Made by a program: the position numbers and the translations under genes
Notes under the pieces: model-generated
Told to the model about the DNA's origin: nothing
What the model saw: the letters and a program-made list of their open reading frames with translations, nothing else
Databases searched by the model: none
Shown here: positions 25,030 through 35,839 of the stretch, piece after piece
Numbering within the stretch: the first letter of the stretch is position 1
How the letters are laid out: every line of letters starts with the position of its first letter
Origin: Alligator mississippiensis
Lineage: Eukaryota; Chordata; Crocodylia; Alligatoridae
Length of the DNA stretch: 64,000 nt
Direction: 5' to 3'
Assembly: GCF_030867095.1 (NCBI RefSeq)
Contig: NC_081832.1
Coordinates: 54,669,444 to 54,733,443, forward strand

Positions 25030-25680
25030 CAGGGCCCCTAGCTGCCTCCTTCCTACTCAGGTGAGAGCAGGGTGACTGCAGTGGCTCCAGCTCATGCGGG
25101 TGGAAGCAGAGCAAGTCTAGCCCTGGCACAGGCTGTAGGGAGAAGGAGAAGAGGACTGTGACACTCCCCCTGGCCTGGGCCGTGGCTGCTGTGCTACACC
25201 AGGCAGCCTGGTCATGGCCCCTCCTGCCCTCCAAGCAGAAACTCTCAGCTGTCTTGGCCCTGTGAGCACAGGAACCAGCCCCCAGTGCCACCAGCCTGGC
25301 CACACAGATCTCCCCTGCCTTCTTCCCTTGCTGGAAGGGCCTGGCACCTTCCTGCCACCCCTCTCTCCTGCCATAGTTCACAACCCTTTGAAATAGTCTT
25401 GCGACCCACTTTTGGGTTGAGAACCATGGGTTAAGAAATGCTGACCTAGAATATACTATCTTTGTGAAACCAAATGAAAATGGCATCTTGTGAGCTGAGC
25501 TGGCTTTTCCCATTAGTTAGTGAAAGGCCCAGTAGGTTACAAAGCTTGTGAATATAACTTCTTCCAGGCAGTTGTGCCATGTGACCTAGCTCCAGAGACT
25601 CTGACTTCCTTAACTGCACCAGGGATCACTATCTGATAAAATGCCAAGTAGCCAGACACCACAAATGTATTAATATCAAA

Positions 25681-25860
25681 CAGGGGTGTAGGTTGTAGCC
25701 ATGTTGGTCTAAGGACACAGGCAGACAAGGTTCTTTGGGTGAATCTGATATCTTTTATTAGACCTACTTAAAAAGTTAGGAAATTTTTTTTTAAGTAAGC
25801 TTTCAGGTTCAAAAACCCTTCATCAGGCTGAGAAAGTTTCAGCAGTTGGTGTGTGCTCTT
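25681..25860 (+). mobile_element. Foldback-type repeat, one arm
   Basis: Starts CAGGGGTGTAGGTTGTAGCC, continues with GTTGGTCTAAGG, AGACAAGGTTCTTTGGGTGA, ATCTTTTATTAGACC and AAGCTTTCAGGTTC. The same modules occur at 48567-48648 and, in inverted arrangement, at 51424-51590. Palindromic members of this kind are known from turtle and crocodilian genomes. It is non-coding. Confidence 0.55.
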
Positions 25861-26499
25861 CCTGGATGGAATGAAAAGTAAAGAAGGCAGAGGCTGGGCT
25901 GGAATGCAACCACAAAAACTTTCTACAACATTCATCAGCTGCACCTCCAGAAATGCAATACATGGAATCCAATGAAACATGGCTTGTCCACACAGACATA
26001 TTCTTTTTTTTAGGATGGGGGGACAAATTTAAAATATCTCTACAGTTTGAGTCAGAGGCATAGCTAACTATTTTTTGTGCCCTGGGCATATCGAAGAATG
26101 CAATGTGGAGGAGGGCTGTGCTGAGCTCAGAAGAATATGGGTAGGAGTGGGAAAAGTCTTAAAGGCTCATCCAGGGACTGAAGACTCTAGCCACAGGAAA
26201 CGGGTCAGATTTTCCTCTTCATCTCCTATTCTCTCCTTTCACATGGGAGACACTGAAGCTGCAAGAACTACATGTTTAACCCTCTCACAGCTGCCTCTGA
26301 ATCTTATGTGGAACAACACTGTAAAAGCCTCTATTCAGCAGAAGCTATGAGGGAGTTCACCCATTAGATGTGCACTGAAGAGCAAAGAAGAGGGGAGTAA
26401 GGCCAAAAAGGAGACTTCTGCCTCTGCTTTGAACAGCCACAGCTTCCAGCCCCTGGATAAGGTCATTCTAAGTACATCCCCTGGTCACCACACTGGCAC
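25861..26499. other. Unassigned stretch with a possible repeat start
   Basis: The sequence near 26052-26095 (AGAGGCATAGCTAACTATTT, then GTGCCCTGGGCA) resembles the terminus of a common reptile DNA transposon, but I could not pair it with another end. Nothing else is recognised. Confidence 0.35.
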
Positions 26500-27500
26500 C
26501 TTGTAGCAACTGCTTATTCCAGGGCTGGTTATGACATCCCCTAGCAGCCACTCAGACCTTGCCAACCTGGTTCCCCTTGGGGGGTCTCTCCCCTTTACTC
26601 ACCTACCTGCCTGACTGCCTTAATGCTATTAATTCCTACTACAACTCTCTGCCCTTTAGCAGGTCCCAGGCACTAGAGCCTCTCTCAATGCACCCTTGCC
26701 CCCCCAGGCACCAGACCCTCCTGGTCTTCACCGGGCACTTTCAATGCACCCCAGTCCCTCCTGGGCACCAGATGTTCCTGGTCCTCCCTGCCACAGGCAC
26801 TGGACCTTCGCTCAAGTACCTAGCCCTTCCTGAGCTCTAGCGCTCTGTCTGTGTGGGCCTCAGACCTATCTGTTCCAAGGCCTACTCTGGCCCTGCTCTC
26901 TGCCCTTCAATGGGCTCTGACTCTCTCCCTCTAGGTCCCAGGCCCTCTATTCCTTCACCCCTTGTCTCTCACTCATTGAACCAGCTCAGACCTTCATAAC
27001 TCCCCTTCAGTCCCTTCCACAACCACCAACCACTGTTCACTACCAGCCCGCTCAGGCCATTGCCTCTATCCCCAGGTCTATGTATTCCAAGGCCTGCTTT
27101 GCCCCTCTTGGGCCCTGACTCCTGTCCTCAGGCCTATCTATTCCAAGGCCTGTGTCTCCTCTCTGGAGCTGGATCCCTGGCCCCTCTTCACGTATGTATT
27201 CCAAGGCTTGTTTCACTGCTCTCAGCCGCTGGGCCCCTCTCCAGGTGATGGGCTTACCCACTCCTGTTCCCATGCCTGGCTTGCTCCTGGGCTCAGTACT
27301 GCTTACCCCAGCTCAGATATTAAGGCAGAAGCCCTACTGGCAGGAGCTCTTCTTCCTGTGGCTCCCAGGGCTAGACTACCCAACCAGCTCTACCCCTGGG
27401 CTTATGTACCTCAAGCTGAGCCCCCTTCTGGTCAGCTGACTCTCTAATCAACCCCTGCCACACTTGCAGGCAGCCTCTCCTTGTAAAGTGCCCTGTAACA
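26500..27500 (-). mobile_element. LTR-like unit with imperfect tandem repeats (fossil)
   Basis: On the minus strand it starts TGTTACAGGGC at 27500. It contains GTCAGCTGACCAGAAGGGG followed by a CCCAGGG-type block, the same order as in the insertion at 14994-16200. Further in it carries an imperfect tandem array of about 57 bp units, in the equivalent place to the 46 bp array of its relative. The far edge is uncertain. No protein genes are seen. Confidence 0.45.
27079..27245 (+). repeat. Imperfect ~57 bp tandem repeat (about 3 units)
   Basis: Units begin TATGTATTCCAAGGCCTG, TATCTATTCCAAGGCCTG and TATGTATTCCAAGGCTTG at about 27079, 27135 and 27193. A further diverged GTTCCAAGGCCT lies near 26872, so the array may once have been longer. 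Confidence 0.7.
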
Positions 27501-29655
27501 TACCCCCTACCTCCATTCTAGCGCCGCACCAATATTCAGAGTCCAGGGATTGTACCCTGGTTGTCCAGCCATAGTTGTACTACTGGTTGGAGTTTGGCAT
27601 TTCACACAAGTTTAATTCAGTGTAAAGTAAAGATGTTAAACAAAAGAGTTGTATAAATCTGACTTCATTCAAAGTGGAAGAGAGAAAAATAGTCACTATC
27701 TGTCTCAAGTAGGAAGACACAATCGAAATCATATAAGGTGACACATCAAGGTGACATTCACAAAAATCAGGGGTGCAATTATAATGTTGTCTTTTGCCTT
27801 TTGTTACACAAAAAGCCCACCAAATTACACATAATGACTGACCAAGTAAATTGAGGGCCCGATTTTCAAAAGGACTCAGTATCCAATATTTTCCAATTAA
27901 CACGGTAATTGGCCAAATTTCCAAAGGCACTCAACTCCAATTTCAGCAACCACATGAAATGAGGGGTTTTTTTTTTCAAATGCATTCAGCAGCCAGCAAT
28001 ATGCATCCCTTTTATAATACTTTTAAAGGAATTATTTTCAAGACTGCAAGTGGCTAAGAGAAGCTACAGAATAGAAACTGTAACAGTAGCCTTTGAAATT
28101 TTTTTTAAATGACTAGATAGTCATTTCCAGAAAAGTCCACATTGTCATCCTCTAGGTCCAATTTAAATTTTTTATTTTAATGCAAACAATAGCACCCATA
28201 AACACTGGTACACATTCTTCAACTGCAAGTAAATAGGTATTTGCACATGACAAACATATATTTGAGCACCCAGCTGTTCACTTTTCACAATTGCTGTTTG
28301 GAAGCCAACTAGTCATTTGGATGAAGCAGTCAGTAGGAAATGAAAATGAAACATATGAAAAATCAGTGAACACAATTGAGGATTTGTGCCTTGCAACCTA
28401 ACTACTTCTGTAATTTTAGCTTTAAAAACAGTGGTCAAACTTGGCACTAAGGAGAAAAAGAAAAGACATAAGTAACAATATGTCCTTTGTGCTTCCTCCC
28501 CTGGCAGCAATTTTTCTTTCATGTTAAAGCTTTCTGTAACCAATTCTAGTATAGATGCTGATTTTCAATAAAAGCAAAAAGAAGACAAGAACTCTGGCAT
28601 ACCAGAAAGTATCCACTAAGTGCCATACAGTGCTTTCTTTAGAACACATGATGGGACAAAATGAACACCCAGTACAAAGTGAATACTTTTCACTTACTCC
28701 AAAGACATATGGACAGCTAAAATGTTGGTCTATTTACTCTCGCTCTAGCACTCCCCTTTTTCATCTCTCAGTGTGAATAAAGTAAACTACTTTTAGCTTA
28801 TATTTTCTGTTTTGTCTGAGCTCGCATTTTGTTCTTAGCAAAGCTGCTTTTGGCAGCTGTGAGTTCTTGGGGAAATCCCACCAAGTGGTCTCAAAGCTCT
28901 GGAACCTGTAGACATTTTAAATACAGTCAACAAGAAGTAAAGTAAGAGAAAATAAGCCCAGGTATATGGCAAAAAGCTAAGAAGACCTAAAATCAAACAT
29001 CATGGAATCTGTCAAAGAAAATCATATTTATTTATTCACAAGTTAGCTCGGTTCGCAAAAAGAACATTAGACTTAGAGTATATTCCTACAAAGCCAATCA
29101 TCCTTAAGAACTGAAGCATAGTTTTCATGACAACAATTTGAATTGGAATTGAAACTTATACTGATTGTTGAATAATATCATCCAAACTGATATCAGGATT
29201 AAAACTTCTACTCTTAAGAGATAGTCCTGGGATCTCCAATATGATCCAAAATGGATTTTTAATTCTCTTTCCAAGCACAAATGCTTCTACACTGTAACAT
29301 TATCCATCACAATAGCAGAGAGTTTGTTAAAAAATTATTCAGAATGAAATGTAGCAACTATCTACCATTCCTTATTGACTACACAATGTTGTGAAGCTGA
29401 ATTCCTCATTTATATTTATCTTTATTATTAAAATTTATTTTTCTAATTTTATTTAATTGCCATTATGCTGATGAAAGTCACATGGTTGAAGGTCTAACTT
29501 GTAATTATTGTCATATAATTCCTTATTATGATTTATCAGAGAAATATAGATTTCATTAGCAAATCAAAACATTGGTATTTTAGGGTCAGTATACTTTTAG
29601 CCAGTAGGTGATATTTCATAGGAAGATGTAAGTACTAATATACTTAATTCTCTGC
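27501..29655. other. Unassigned AT-rich stretch
   Basis: Contains an eroded fragment at about 27855-28010 with the motif GGGCCCGATTTTCAAAAGGA and CCAAAGGCACTCA, like a widespread old amniote repeat. Otherwise nothing is recognised. Confidence 0.45.
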
Positions 29656-30120
29656 GGGTGCATCTATACATGAAATTAATGTGATGCAATGAACTCCAGC
29701 ATACATTGTGCCAGAGTTTATTGGTCCTGGGTTCTGCATTTAAACATGTGCCCAGGACCATAGCATGTTGCTCCGGGTGGTAGCCTGGGTTCAGCCTGCC
29801 AACCTGGGGATCCTCCAACACAGCTCAGTGTGCTGCAAAGGGGCTGGGTGGGGTACAAGAGTACCCCAGTGTGGGGCTAGCTGGAAGGCAGCACTCATGC
29901 TGAAGCACCTTTGTGCCTCAGTCAGCTGCATCATCAGTGTCTACATGTGCATTGCTATGGCCAGTGTTGTCATAGGCTAGTACTTGTGTTTACAAGTACT
30001 AACCTACAATGGAGTTAATTAGTTTCCTGTGGCCTAATAGGGCTGCACGTATAGACACTAAGACTTTACTGCAGAGCTAATTAAGCAGCTCTGCAGTAAA
30101 TGACTCATGTAGATGTACCC
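29656..30120. mobile_element. MITE with GGGTGCATCTATACATG ends
   Basis: The left end is GGGTGCATCTATACATGA. The reverse complement of the right end is GGGTACATCTACATGAGT. The 465 bp body is non-coding with a strong subterminal hairpin at 30065-30100. The target duplication is unclear (TGC against TGT), so the superfamily is open. Confidence 0.6.
30065..30100. repeat. Perfect 14 bp subterminal hairpin
   Basis: TTTACTGCAGAGCT (30065-30078) and its exact complement AGCTCTGCAGTAAA (30087-30100) flank an 8-base loop. Located just inside the right end of the MITE at 29656-30120. Confidence 0.9.
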
Positions 30121-31259
30121 TGTGCATCTGGTGACATACTCCACATGGTGAGAGTGGGGATGAAATACTTTCTATATCAAAAGCTGCTGAAAATAAATAT
30201 TAGTGATGCTACTTGTTGTGTGTATCCAAATCAGTGGTATAAAATTAACAGGAACTGTCAACATCAAATCCCAAATTTATGGTCAAGAAGACTAAGTGAT
30301 AAATATGTCTGAAAGTTTTCTGAACATTGGAAAGGAAGGACCAAAAGTCTGCCCAATAGCATTGTGGACTCCTGTTGACATTGTTAAAAAATCATTTCAG
30401 CCCTTTCTCAAAACACAGACTTGTTGCTAGAAGGATGTTTTTAGAAACAAAATAATACACATCATGTCAGGTTCCTCTTCTGAATCTCATATATCTAACC
30501 TAAAGGAAGAGAAACTTATGAAAAGATAGTATAGTTTATTGGAGAACTGCATCCGTTGTACAGTGACAGCATCAGGTAAAATGATAGTCTTTCAATTATG
30601 GAAGCAATAGAATACAATGCATTATAAGGCTGCTGTCATAGGACGAGGAAAGCACATTAAAGCAGAATCTGTCTGCACCTGCTTAATTTTCATGGGAGAA
30701 TACCATATAATAATCCACCTAACAAACACAAAGTTTTCTATGTATGAAAATGGAGGTTATAACATCTCTGAATAAAAATGGATATATCCCAATAACCATT
30801 GTGACAGAAATTTACAGAGAAAAGTGAAAGTACATATTCCCTAGTGTGCTTTGTATGACATCCATAGCAAAGGTTCACAGGGACACAAGACAGCATTAGG
30901 ACTTGAAAGATTATAAATGGCTCATGGTAACACAAACCACAATGTCTTCGCACCTATGAAAGAAGATGACTCTGCTCCATTTCATAAATAAAATTGCCTC
31001 TCTTGGATTTACAGTTATGCTACTGAAGGTATGGGGGAAAATGTACATTTTAGCTTATTTAAAAAGGGAGGGGGAGCTGCTGCTCAGGACCATGTAGCAC
31101 CTATTTCAATCTAACTGTTACCTCTGCATGATCCTGTATAGATACAGGTTAGCTAAATTACCCTAGCTTTGGCCCCAAATGAAGCAGGGTTACAGGTGGA
31201 ATTGTTTGGACCAATTCGCACTGCTGCAGAATCCTGCAAATGTAGTGGCTGTCTTGTAA
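30121..31259. other. Unassigned AT-rich stretch
   Basis: No element or gene recognised. Confidence 0.5.
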
Positions 31260-31668
31260 CAGACTATATAGATGTCTTTTGATATCTTCAACCTAAATTT
31301 CCACTCTTGAAGCTTGAGGCCTTTGCTTCTAGTCCTGTCCTCTACAGTCATGGAAAAAAGCCCATCTCCATCCTCTCTATAATTGCCCTTCAAGTATTTG
31401 AAGACTGTTATTAAAACCCACTCGGTTGTCTCTTTTTCAGACTAAATAATGCTAGCTCTTTCAGCCTTTCCTCAGAAGTCTTGCCTCCCAGGCCCTTGAT
31501 CATTTTTGCTGCTCTGGACTCTTTTCAACCTGTACCCATCCTTCTTGAAGTTTGGGGCCCAAAACTGGATACCATATCCCAGCTGAGGCTTCACCAGTGC
31601 TGAATAGAGTGGGGGAATCACTTTCCTTAATTAGCATGGGACACTTCTGTTAAAACAGCATGCTGCTA
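31260..31668 (-). mobile_element. Ancient CR1 LINE fragment (ORF2 C-terminus)
   Basis: On the minus strand the translation recalls the CR1 C-terminal region: an RSKGLKLQEWKFRLKIS-like segment, a LKGNYRED-like segment and an upstream block matching the part after FADD. It is strongly diverged, with no tail and no full frame. An 18 bp T run follows at 31671-31688. Confidence 0.75.
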
Positions 31669-32027
31669 GCTTTTTTTTTTTTTTTTTTAGATGAGTGCTA
31701 CTGGAATATTATACCCAGTTTTTTTTGTATTATGCCAGTTTGCATAATCAACACAATGCATGTATCTTAACAAAGAATAATTATATATAGTTCATGGGGA
31801 TATATTATCTTATAAGGAACAGAAATTTGACAGTAGAACACTACTCAATCTACACAAAGCTTACTGGATGGAAGCTGAAGCATGAAAAAAATCAAACAAG
31901 AAGTAAGATGCAAGTGTTTTTCACATTGTAGGTAATTAATCCTTTTAATTTACAAGGACATTTTAAATCTAGAAGATATACACTAAATCAAATGAAAATT
32001 AATTCAGTGAAATCCTGTAATGTGTAA
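31669..32027. other. T run and unassigned sequence
   Basis: 18 consecutive T at 31671-31688, then AT-rich sequence with no recognised feature up to the solo LTR. Confidence 0.5.
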
Positions 32028-32719
32028 TGTCACAACCCAAAGTTGTGATTTTTGTTTTGTGTGTGCTTTGGCACTGCTAAATTATTTTCCCGTCAAATTT
32101 GTAGCTTTCTTTGCAGTGTGCATTTCTTTTTGCATCTGAGAAATGCTCGTTGCAAAGAGTTCCCGCCATTTGTATTGGAATTCGAGCCACATTATTGGCT
32201 AGTTCTAAATTATGCACACGTGGCGGCTAGTGATTCGCTTGCTAGCTGTATAAAAAGCTTGAGTGGTTTCCACCCAAGTTGGAGGACTCCATGAACACCA
32301 GGAGAAGGGATCTTCATGCTGTGTGAAGATCTCTAAGCGCTGCGGAGCCTATCGGACCCAGTGCATTTCAAGCAGGCAACAGAGGTCTGATCAGCCTCTA
32401 GCCTCTCCCCGTCGCCGTTCGCAATCCTCGACGTATCCCTTTCCCTGCGCGCAAAAACATCCACAGAGCTTCAACCACTCCGTGGGAGAGACCCGAGCTT
32501 GTTGTAGTCCTCAAACGAGGATTTAATTGGAGCTGTGCCTGGAAAACTGTCCAGCCTACACCGTGACCATCTTCGGTGTAAGTAAACAATCTTGAATCAA
32601 CCACTAAGTGTCCGTGACTAATTCTAGCTCACCGCCTGTTTTCTCCAACCCCGCATGCCCGGGCTGCTGGCCACAGCCCGTGTGCACAAAAGGGCCCCGG
32701 ATCGCTCCCGGCCCGCACA
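32028..32719 (+). mobile_element. Solo LTR, 692 bp, same family as 20214-20914 (fossil)
   Basis: Starts TGTCACAACCC, ends GGCCCGCACA, with TATAAAAAG at 32249-32257 and a conserved GGTGTAAGTAAACAATCTT block near 32575 shared with the other copy. Flanks TGTAA and TGTAG form an imperfect 5 bp target duplication. No internal genes remain. It is noticeably diverged from its relative, so the two were inserted separately or the family has subfamilies. Confidence 0.8.
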
Positions 32720-34290
32720 TGTAGCATGCAGGATTTCTGTCTTTATAATCTGCAAATCTATATTCCTCTTTACTGGGGAACTGTTTTGAATGTTGCAAAG
32801 TTAATTCACCAGTGTAGCTATATGGGGGAGGGGAGAAGGGAACTATGCAAACTGTACAAATTAGACTTAAATGTTGATGACTACTGCACTAAATGAAGTA
32901 TGCTGAGATGACAAGCTGCAAATTAGGCACAACAATTGGAATTAAAATTCCTAAGAAATTGCTTGTTTCCTCAGACACTCAGTCCAGTAACAAGGAGGTG
33001 ATTCAAATTATCCAACAGATGGTTTAGACATAAGGACAGCTTGCTAGAAGCAGGACAAGGCTAATTAGTCCATCATGCCGGCCCCTTTTCTTCTTTGCAT
33101 TAATTCCCTGATTATTCTCCCCTCCCCATCCTATAAGTTATCCAGCTTACCAGCCTACCCTGTGATTAGAAAACCATCTAGACCTCAGCAATGCTCTTTT
33201 GCAGCAACATACAGTGCAGAACTCCTGAAGAATAAGCGAGAGATTTTAGCTAAATGGAAAGTCTGTAGGAAGCTTTTCTCTTCTTGGCAGGTGTGCTACA
33301 CTTTCCAGTGGCTGTCAGGGAAACTGCTCTCTTGCCTCTATATTCTAAGCTGTTAAAAGATAAAAATCACTCAGAAATACTCTGTGAATATTTATGATGA
33401 TTGACTGTAGAGTTTGTATGAATTGTTATCCAAAATTAAAAGCATGTAAATACCAAGAATCAAATTAAAGTAAATAATCTTCACAGACCCACAAACTTGG
33501 TATTTGACGTAGAAAGCAAAGTTCACAAGACAGTTTTGATTTAGTAGCGTGTGTGCGGGTGGAGTCTACACACTGGAACAAGCAGAATACTAGATATGGA
33601 GCAATGGTAAGACTCAAGCCCCTGCATATCTGTTCCCTTCTTGGATCTGTCTGTGTGAGACATGAAGACTTAAACAATGTCCTGATTATGTTAATGATGT
33701 GTTTTACTTTCTCATCACCTTTTAGGCCTTACTTCTTTTCCTAGGCAGGAGAGAGTAACTATGGTGAGTTGAACCATATTTTTACTTCATGGTGTGCAAG
33801 TACAAAAGCCTAAATAATCAAGTTATCTGCATAGGAATGCCTAAAGTTATTATCTGTTTGATACCCTTAAAATTCAAACCATTAAAATCCCTGGTCTTTA
33901 AAAACAAACATGCAGGCAAATGACCTTCATCCACTTAAATCCACCTCTATAAACGTACACCTGAAATAGGGACAGGAAACTTTGTCAAAACAAGCAAACT
34001 GCACTGTATTTCTCCTGTGCCCATTAACACCACCAGGAAATAAAGAATAGCAGACTATTAAGGATAGTTTGGTACTACTTTTCAGTAACACACTATAGAT
34101 TAATATATTAGCTCACTTCAGATCTAATACAAGAGAAACCTAAATACAAAGATTACAAGAGCTGAATATTTTGTTCCTTTTCTTAAATTATCTAAAAAAG
34201 ACCTAATGTTTTTGTTTCTTTGTATATCCATATCTGTGTCAAGGTTAAAAAAGAAAAAAAAGATTTATGCATTATTTTAAACTAAACCAT
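32720..34290. other. Unassigned AT-rich stretch
   Basis: No recognised gene, RNA or element. Short open frames have no known motifs. Confidence 0.5.
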
Positions 34291-34542
34291 GGCCAGGTAC
34301 AGACATAACATTTTTACCTCTGTAAGTGATCAAAAACTAGTCCATACCTATAACAGAACAGAAGTTCAGCACACACTGACTAGCTTAAAAATGGCAGAAT
34401 CCAGTCTAAGATTTGCCCCTTCCTGCCCCACCAAAAACAAGCGCGTGCTCTGGTCACTACCTGTCTATACTATGCCGCTTACAGAAAACCGTATAACTTA
34501 GATCGACTCCACCTCAGGCTTTTTGAATGTCTGTACCTTGCC
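34291..34542 (+). mobile_element. Non-autonomous TIR DNA transposon (copy B)
   Basis: Ends GGCCAGGTACAGACAT and, reverse-complemented, GGCAAGGTACAGACATTC. The interior is collinear with copy A at 853-1145 (AACAGAACAGAAGTTCAGC, GTCTAAGATTTGCCCC, CTTACAGAAAACCGTATAAC). Flanking triplets are CAT and CAG. It is non-coding. Confidence 0.65.
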
Positions 34543-35102
34543 CAGTAGTTCTAAAATGCTTTACAGAACAATGAGTGCCTAGCACTAGACCAGCACATCA
34601 CATCATATGCAATATGAGAGTCACTGGCCACCATAAGTTTCTTCAGTGGAATCAATTACAATTATATTTGTGATGGGTCACTGTGTATTGGTAGCCCTCA
34701 CAACATCTTGTACACATTCTTACACATGTTGGGGGGAAGGGGAAGAGATCCAGTGAATACGCATTACAGAAGGCTCAAGTATAAGGCATGGAGGAACATA
34801 TTAGATGTATTAGGCAATGTTATTTTGTGGAATTTATCTTTTTAATGCCAAGAGTAGCAAAAGATTATGTCATATGCATGCTCTCAATCACAGGGATGTA
34901 AATCTTGAGTAATTTTACTGACATTGATCAAATGACTCCAGATTTAAACCACCAGCAACTAAGGGTGGAGTCTACCCTGATTTTTTTATCAATGTATATA
35001 TGTTTCTGACTTCCTTTTTACATACACTTAAGCAGGATGTAAGACTCCTTCTGACAGAACACAAAATTAACACAGACGTCATATGAAGAATTAGACAAAA
35101 AC
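34543..35102. other. Unassigned AT-rich stretch 5' of the young CR1
   Basis: No element recognised. The CR1 homology begins at about 35103, so this should be the flank of its insertion site. A CR1 promoter or 5' UTR was not recognised here. Confidence 0.45.
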
Positions 35103-35783
35103 ATGAACAGAGAACCGGTACCAGCTTCTCCAGTCCGACTGGTGAACAGGTACGAGGCCCTGGCGACCCTGCAGGAGATGGAAGGGGAGGAGGACACCCT
35201 TGGGCAAGAAGAAACACCACGTTCTTCACACCCCAAACAGATCAAGAGATCCACGATGACCCAGAGGAAGAGGCGACGTGTGCTCATCATAGGAGACTCC
35301 ATCCTGAGAGGTACGGAAGGACCCATCTGTCGCCAGGACCCCTCGGCACGAGAGGTATGCTGCCTCCCTGGAGCAAAGATTTGGGATGTGACGGAGGTAA
35401 TCCAGGCCAGGATCAAGCCCACCGATTATTACCCCATGGTCCTAGTCCATGTGGGTACTAATGATGCGGCCAGGAGAACCCCCGATCACTTGATGGCGGA
35501 CTACTGTGCTCTGGGCGGCGTGCTGAAGGAGTTCGGTGCCCAGGTGGTTTTCTCTTCCATCCTACCAGTGACCGGACGAGGAAGACGGCAGGAGAACTGC
35601 ATCAGAGAGACCAACTGGCGGCTTCGGCAGTGGTGTCTCGAGGCAGGCTTCGGCTTCCTGGACCATGACCCGCACATCACGACGAGGGACATGCTCAGCT
35701 GGGATGGGCTTCACCTGTCCCCCAAAGGTAAGCGTGTGTTTTCTTCTAGGTTGGCGGATCTCCTCCGGCGGGCTTTAAACTAG
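35103..35783 (+). CDS. CR1 ORF1: SGNH-hydrolase (esterase)-like protein
   Basis: 226 codons. After a basic linker (KQIKRS, then QRKRRR at residues 54-59) comes an SGNH/GDSL hydrolase-like domain. Block I is LIIGDSILRG with Ser66, the Asn block is HVGTNDAA with Asn120, and the last block DGLHLSPKG holds Asp201 and His204, so the full predicted catalytic set is visible. Esterase-type ORF1 is known from vertebrate CR1 elements, where it is thought to act with RNA or membranes during retrotransposition. The N-terminal zinc-finger or coiled-coil part described in some CR1 ORF1 proteins is not seen, and the ATG at 35103 may be fortuitous after 5' truncation. The frame ends TTA AAC TAG on a slippery-type heptamer. 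Confidence 0.85.
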   Translation: MNREPVPASPVRLVNRYEALATLQEMEGEEDTLGQEETPRSSHPKQIKRSTMTQRKRRRVLIIGDSILRGTEGPICRQDPSAREVCCLPGAKIWDVTEVIQARIKPTDYYPMVLVHVGTNDAARRTPDHLMADYCALGGVLKEFGAQVVFSSILPVTGRGRRQENCIRETNWRLRQWCLEAGFGFLDHDPHITTRDMLSWDGLHLSPKGKRVFSSRLADLLRRALN

Positions 35784-35817
35784 GCTCGTCGGGGGGAGGG
35801 GAGTACGAGGGCAGGGG
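35774..35817 (+). promoter_or_regulatory. Candidate -1 ribosomal frameshift site between CR1 ORF1 and ORF2
   Basis: The heptamer TTTAAAC (35774-35780) sits in the ORF1 frame as T TTA AAC, immediately before the TAG stop. This is the X XXY YYZ pattern known from strong -1 frameshift sites such as that of coronaviruses. The -1 frame is exactly the ORF2 frame and stays open from here into ORF2. Ten bases downstream, 35791-35817 has four G tracts (6, 4, 3 and 4 G with loops of 1, 7 and 2), a G-quadruplex motif. Alternatively CTCGT (35785-35789) can pair with ACGAG (35805-35809). Function is inferred, not shown. Confidence 0.55.
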
Positions 35818-35839
35818 AAGCTGTGGACCACCAAACCAT

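Larger units (their letters stand above)
22511..25428. mobile_element. hAT-like non-autonomous element, interrupted by a CR1
   Basis: The left end AGTGGTTCTCAATGTTTTT pairs with the reverse complement of the right end (CATGGTTCTCAACCCAAAAG). This is the GGTTCTCAAC terminus typical of vertebrate hAT-Charlie-type elements. The body is C-rich and non-coding: 22530-22696 on the left and 25030-25380 on the right. The 2.3 kb between is a CR1. An 8 bp target duplication is not evident. Confidence 0.6.
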
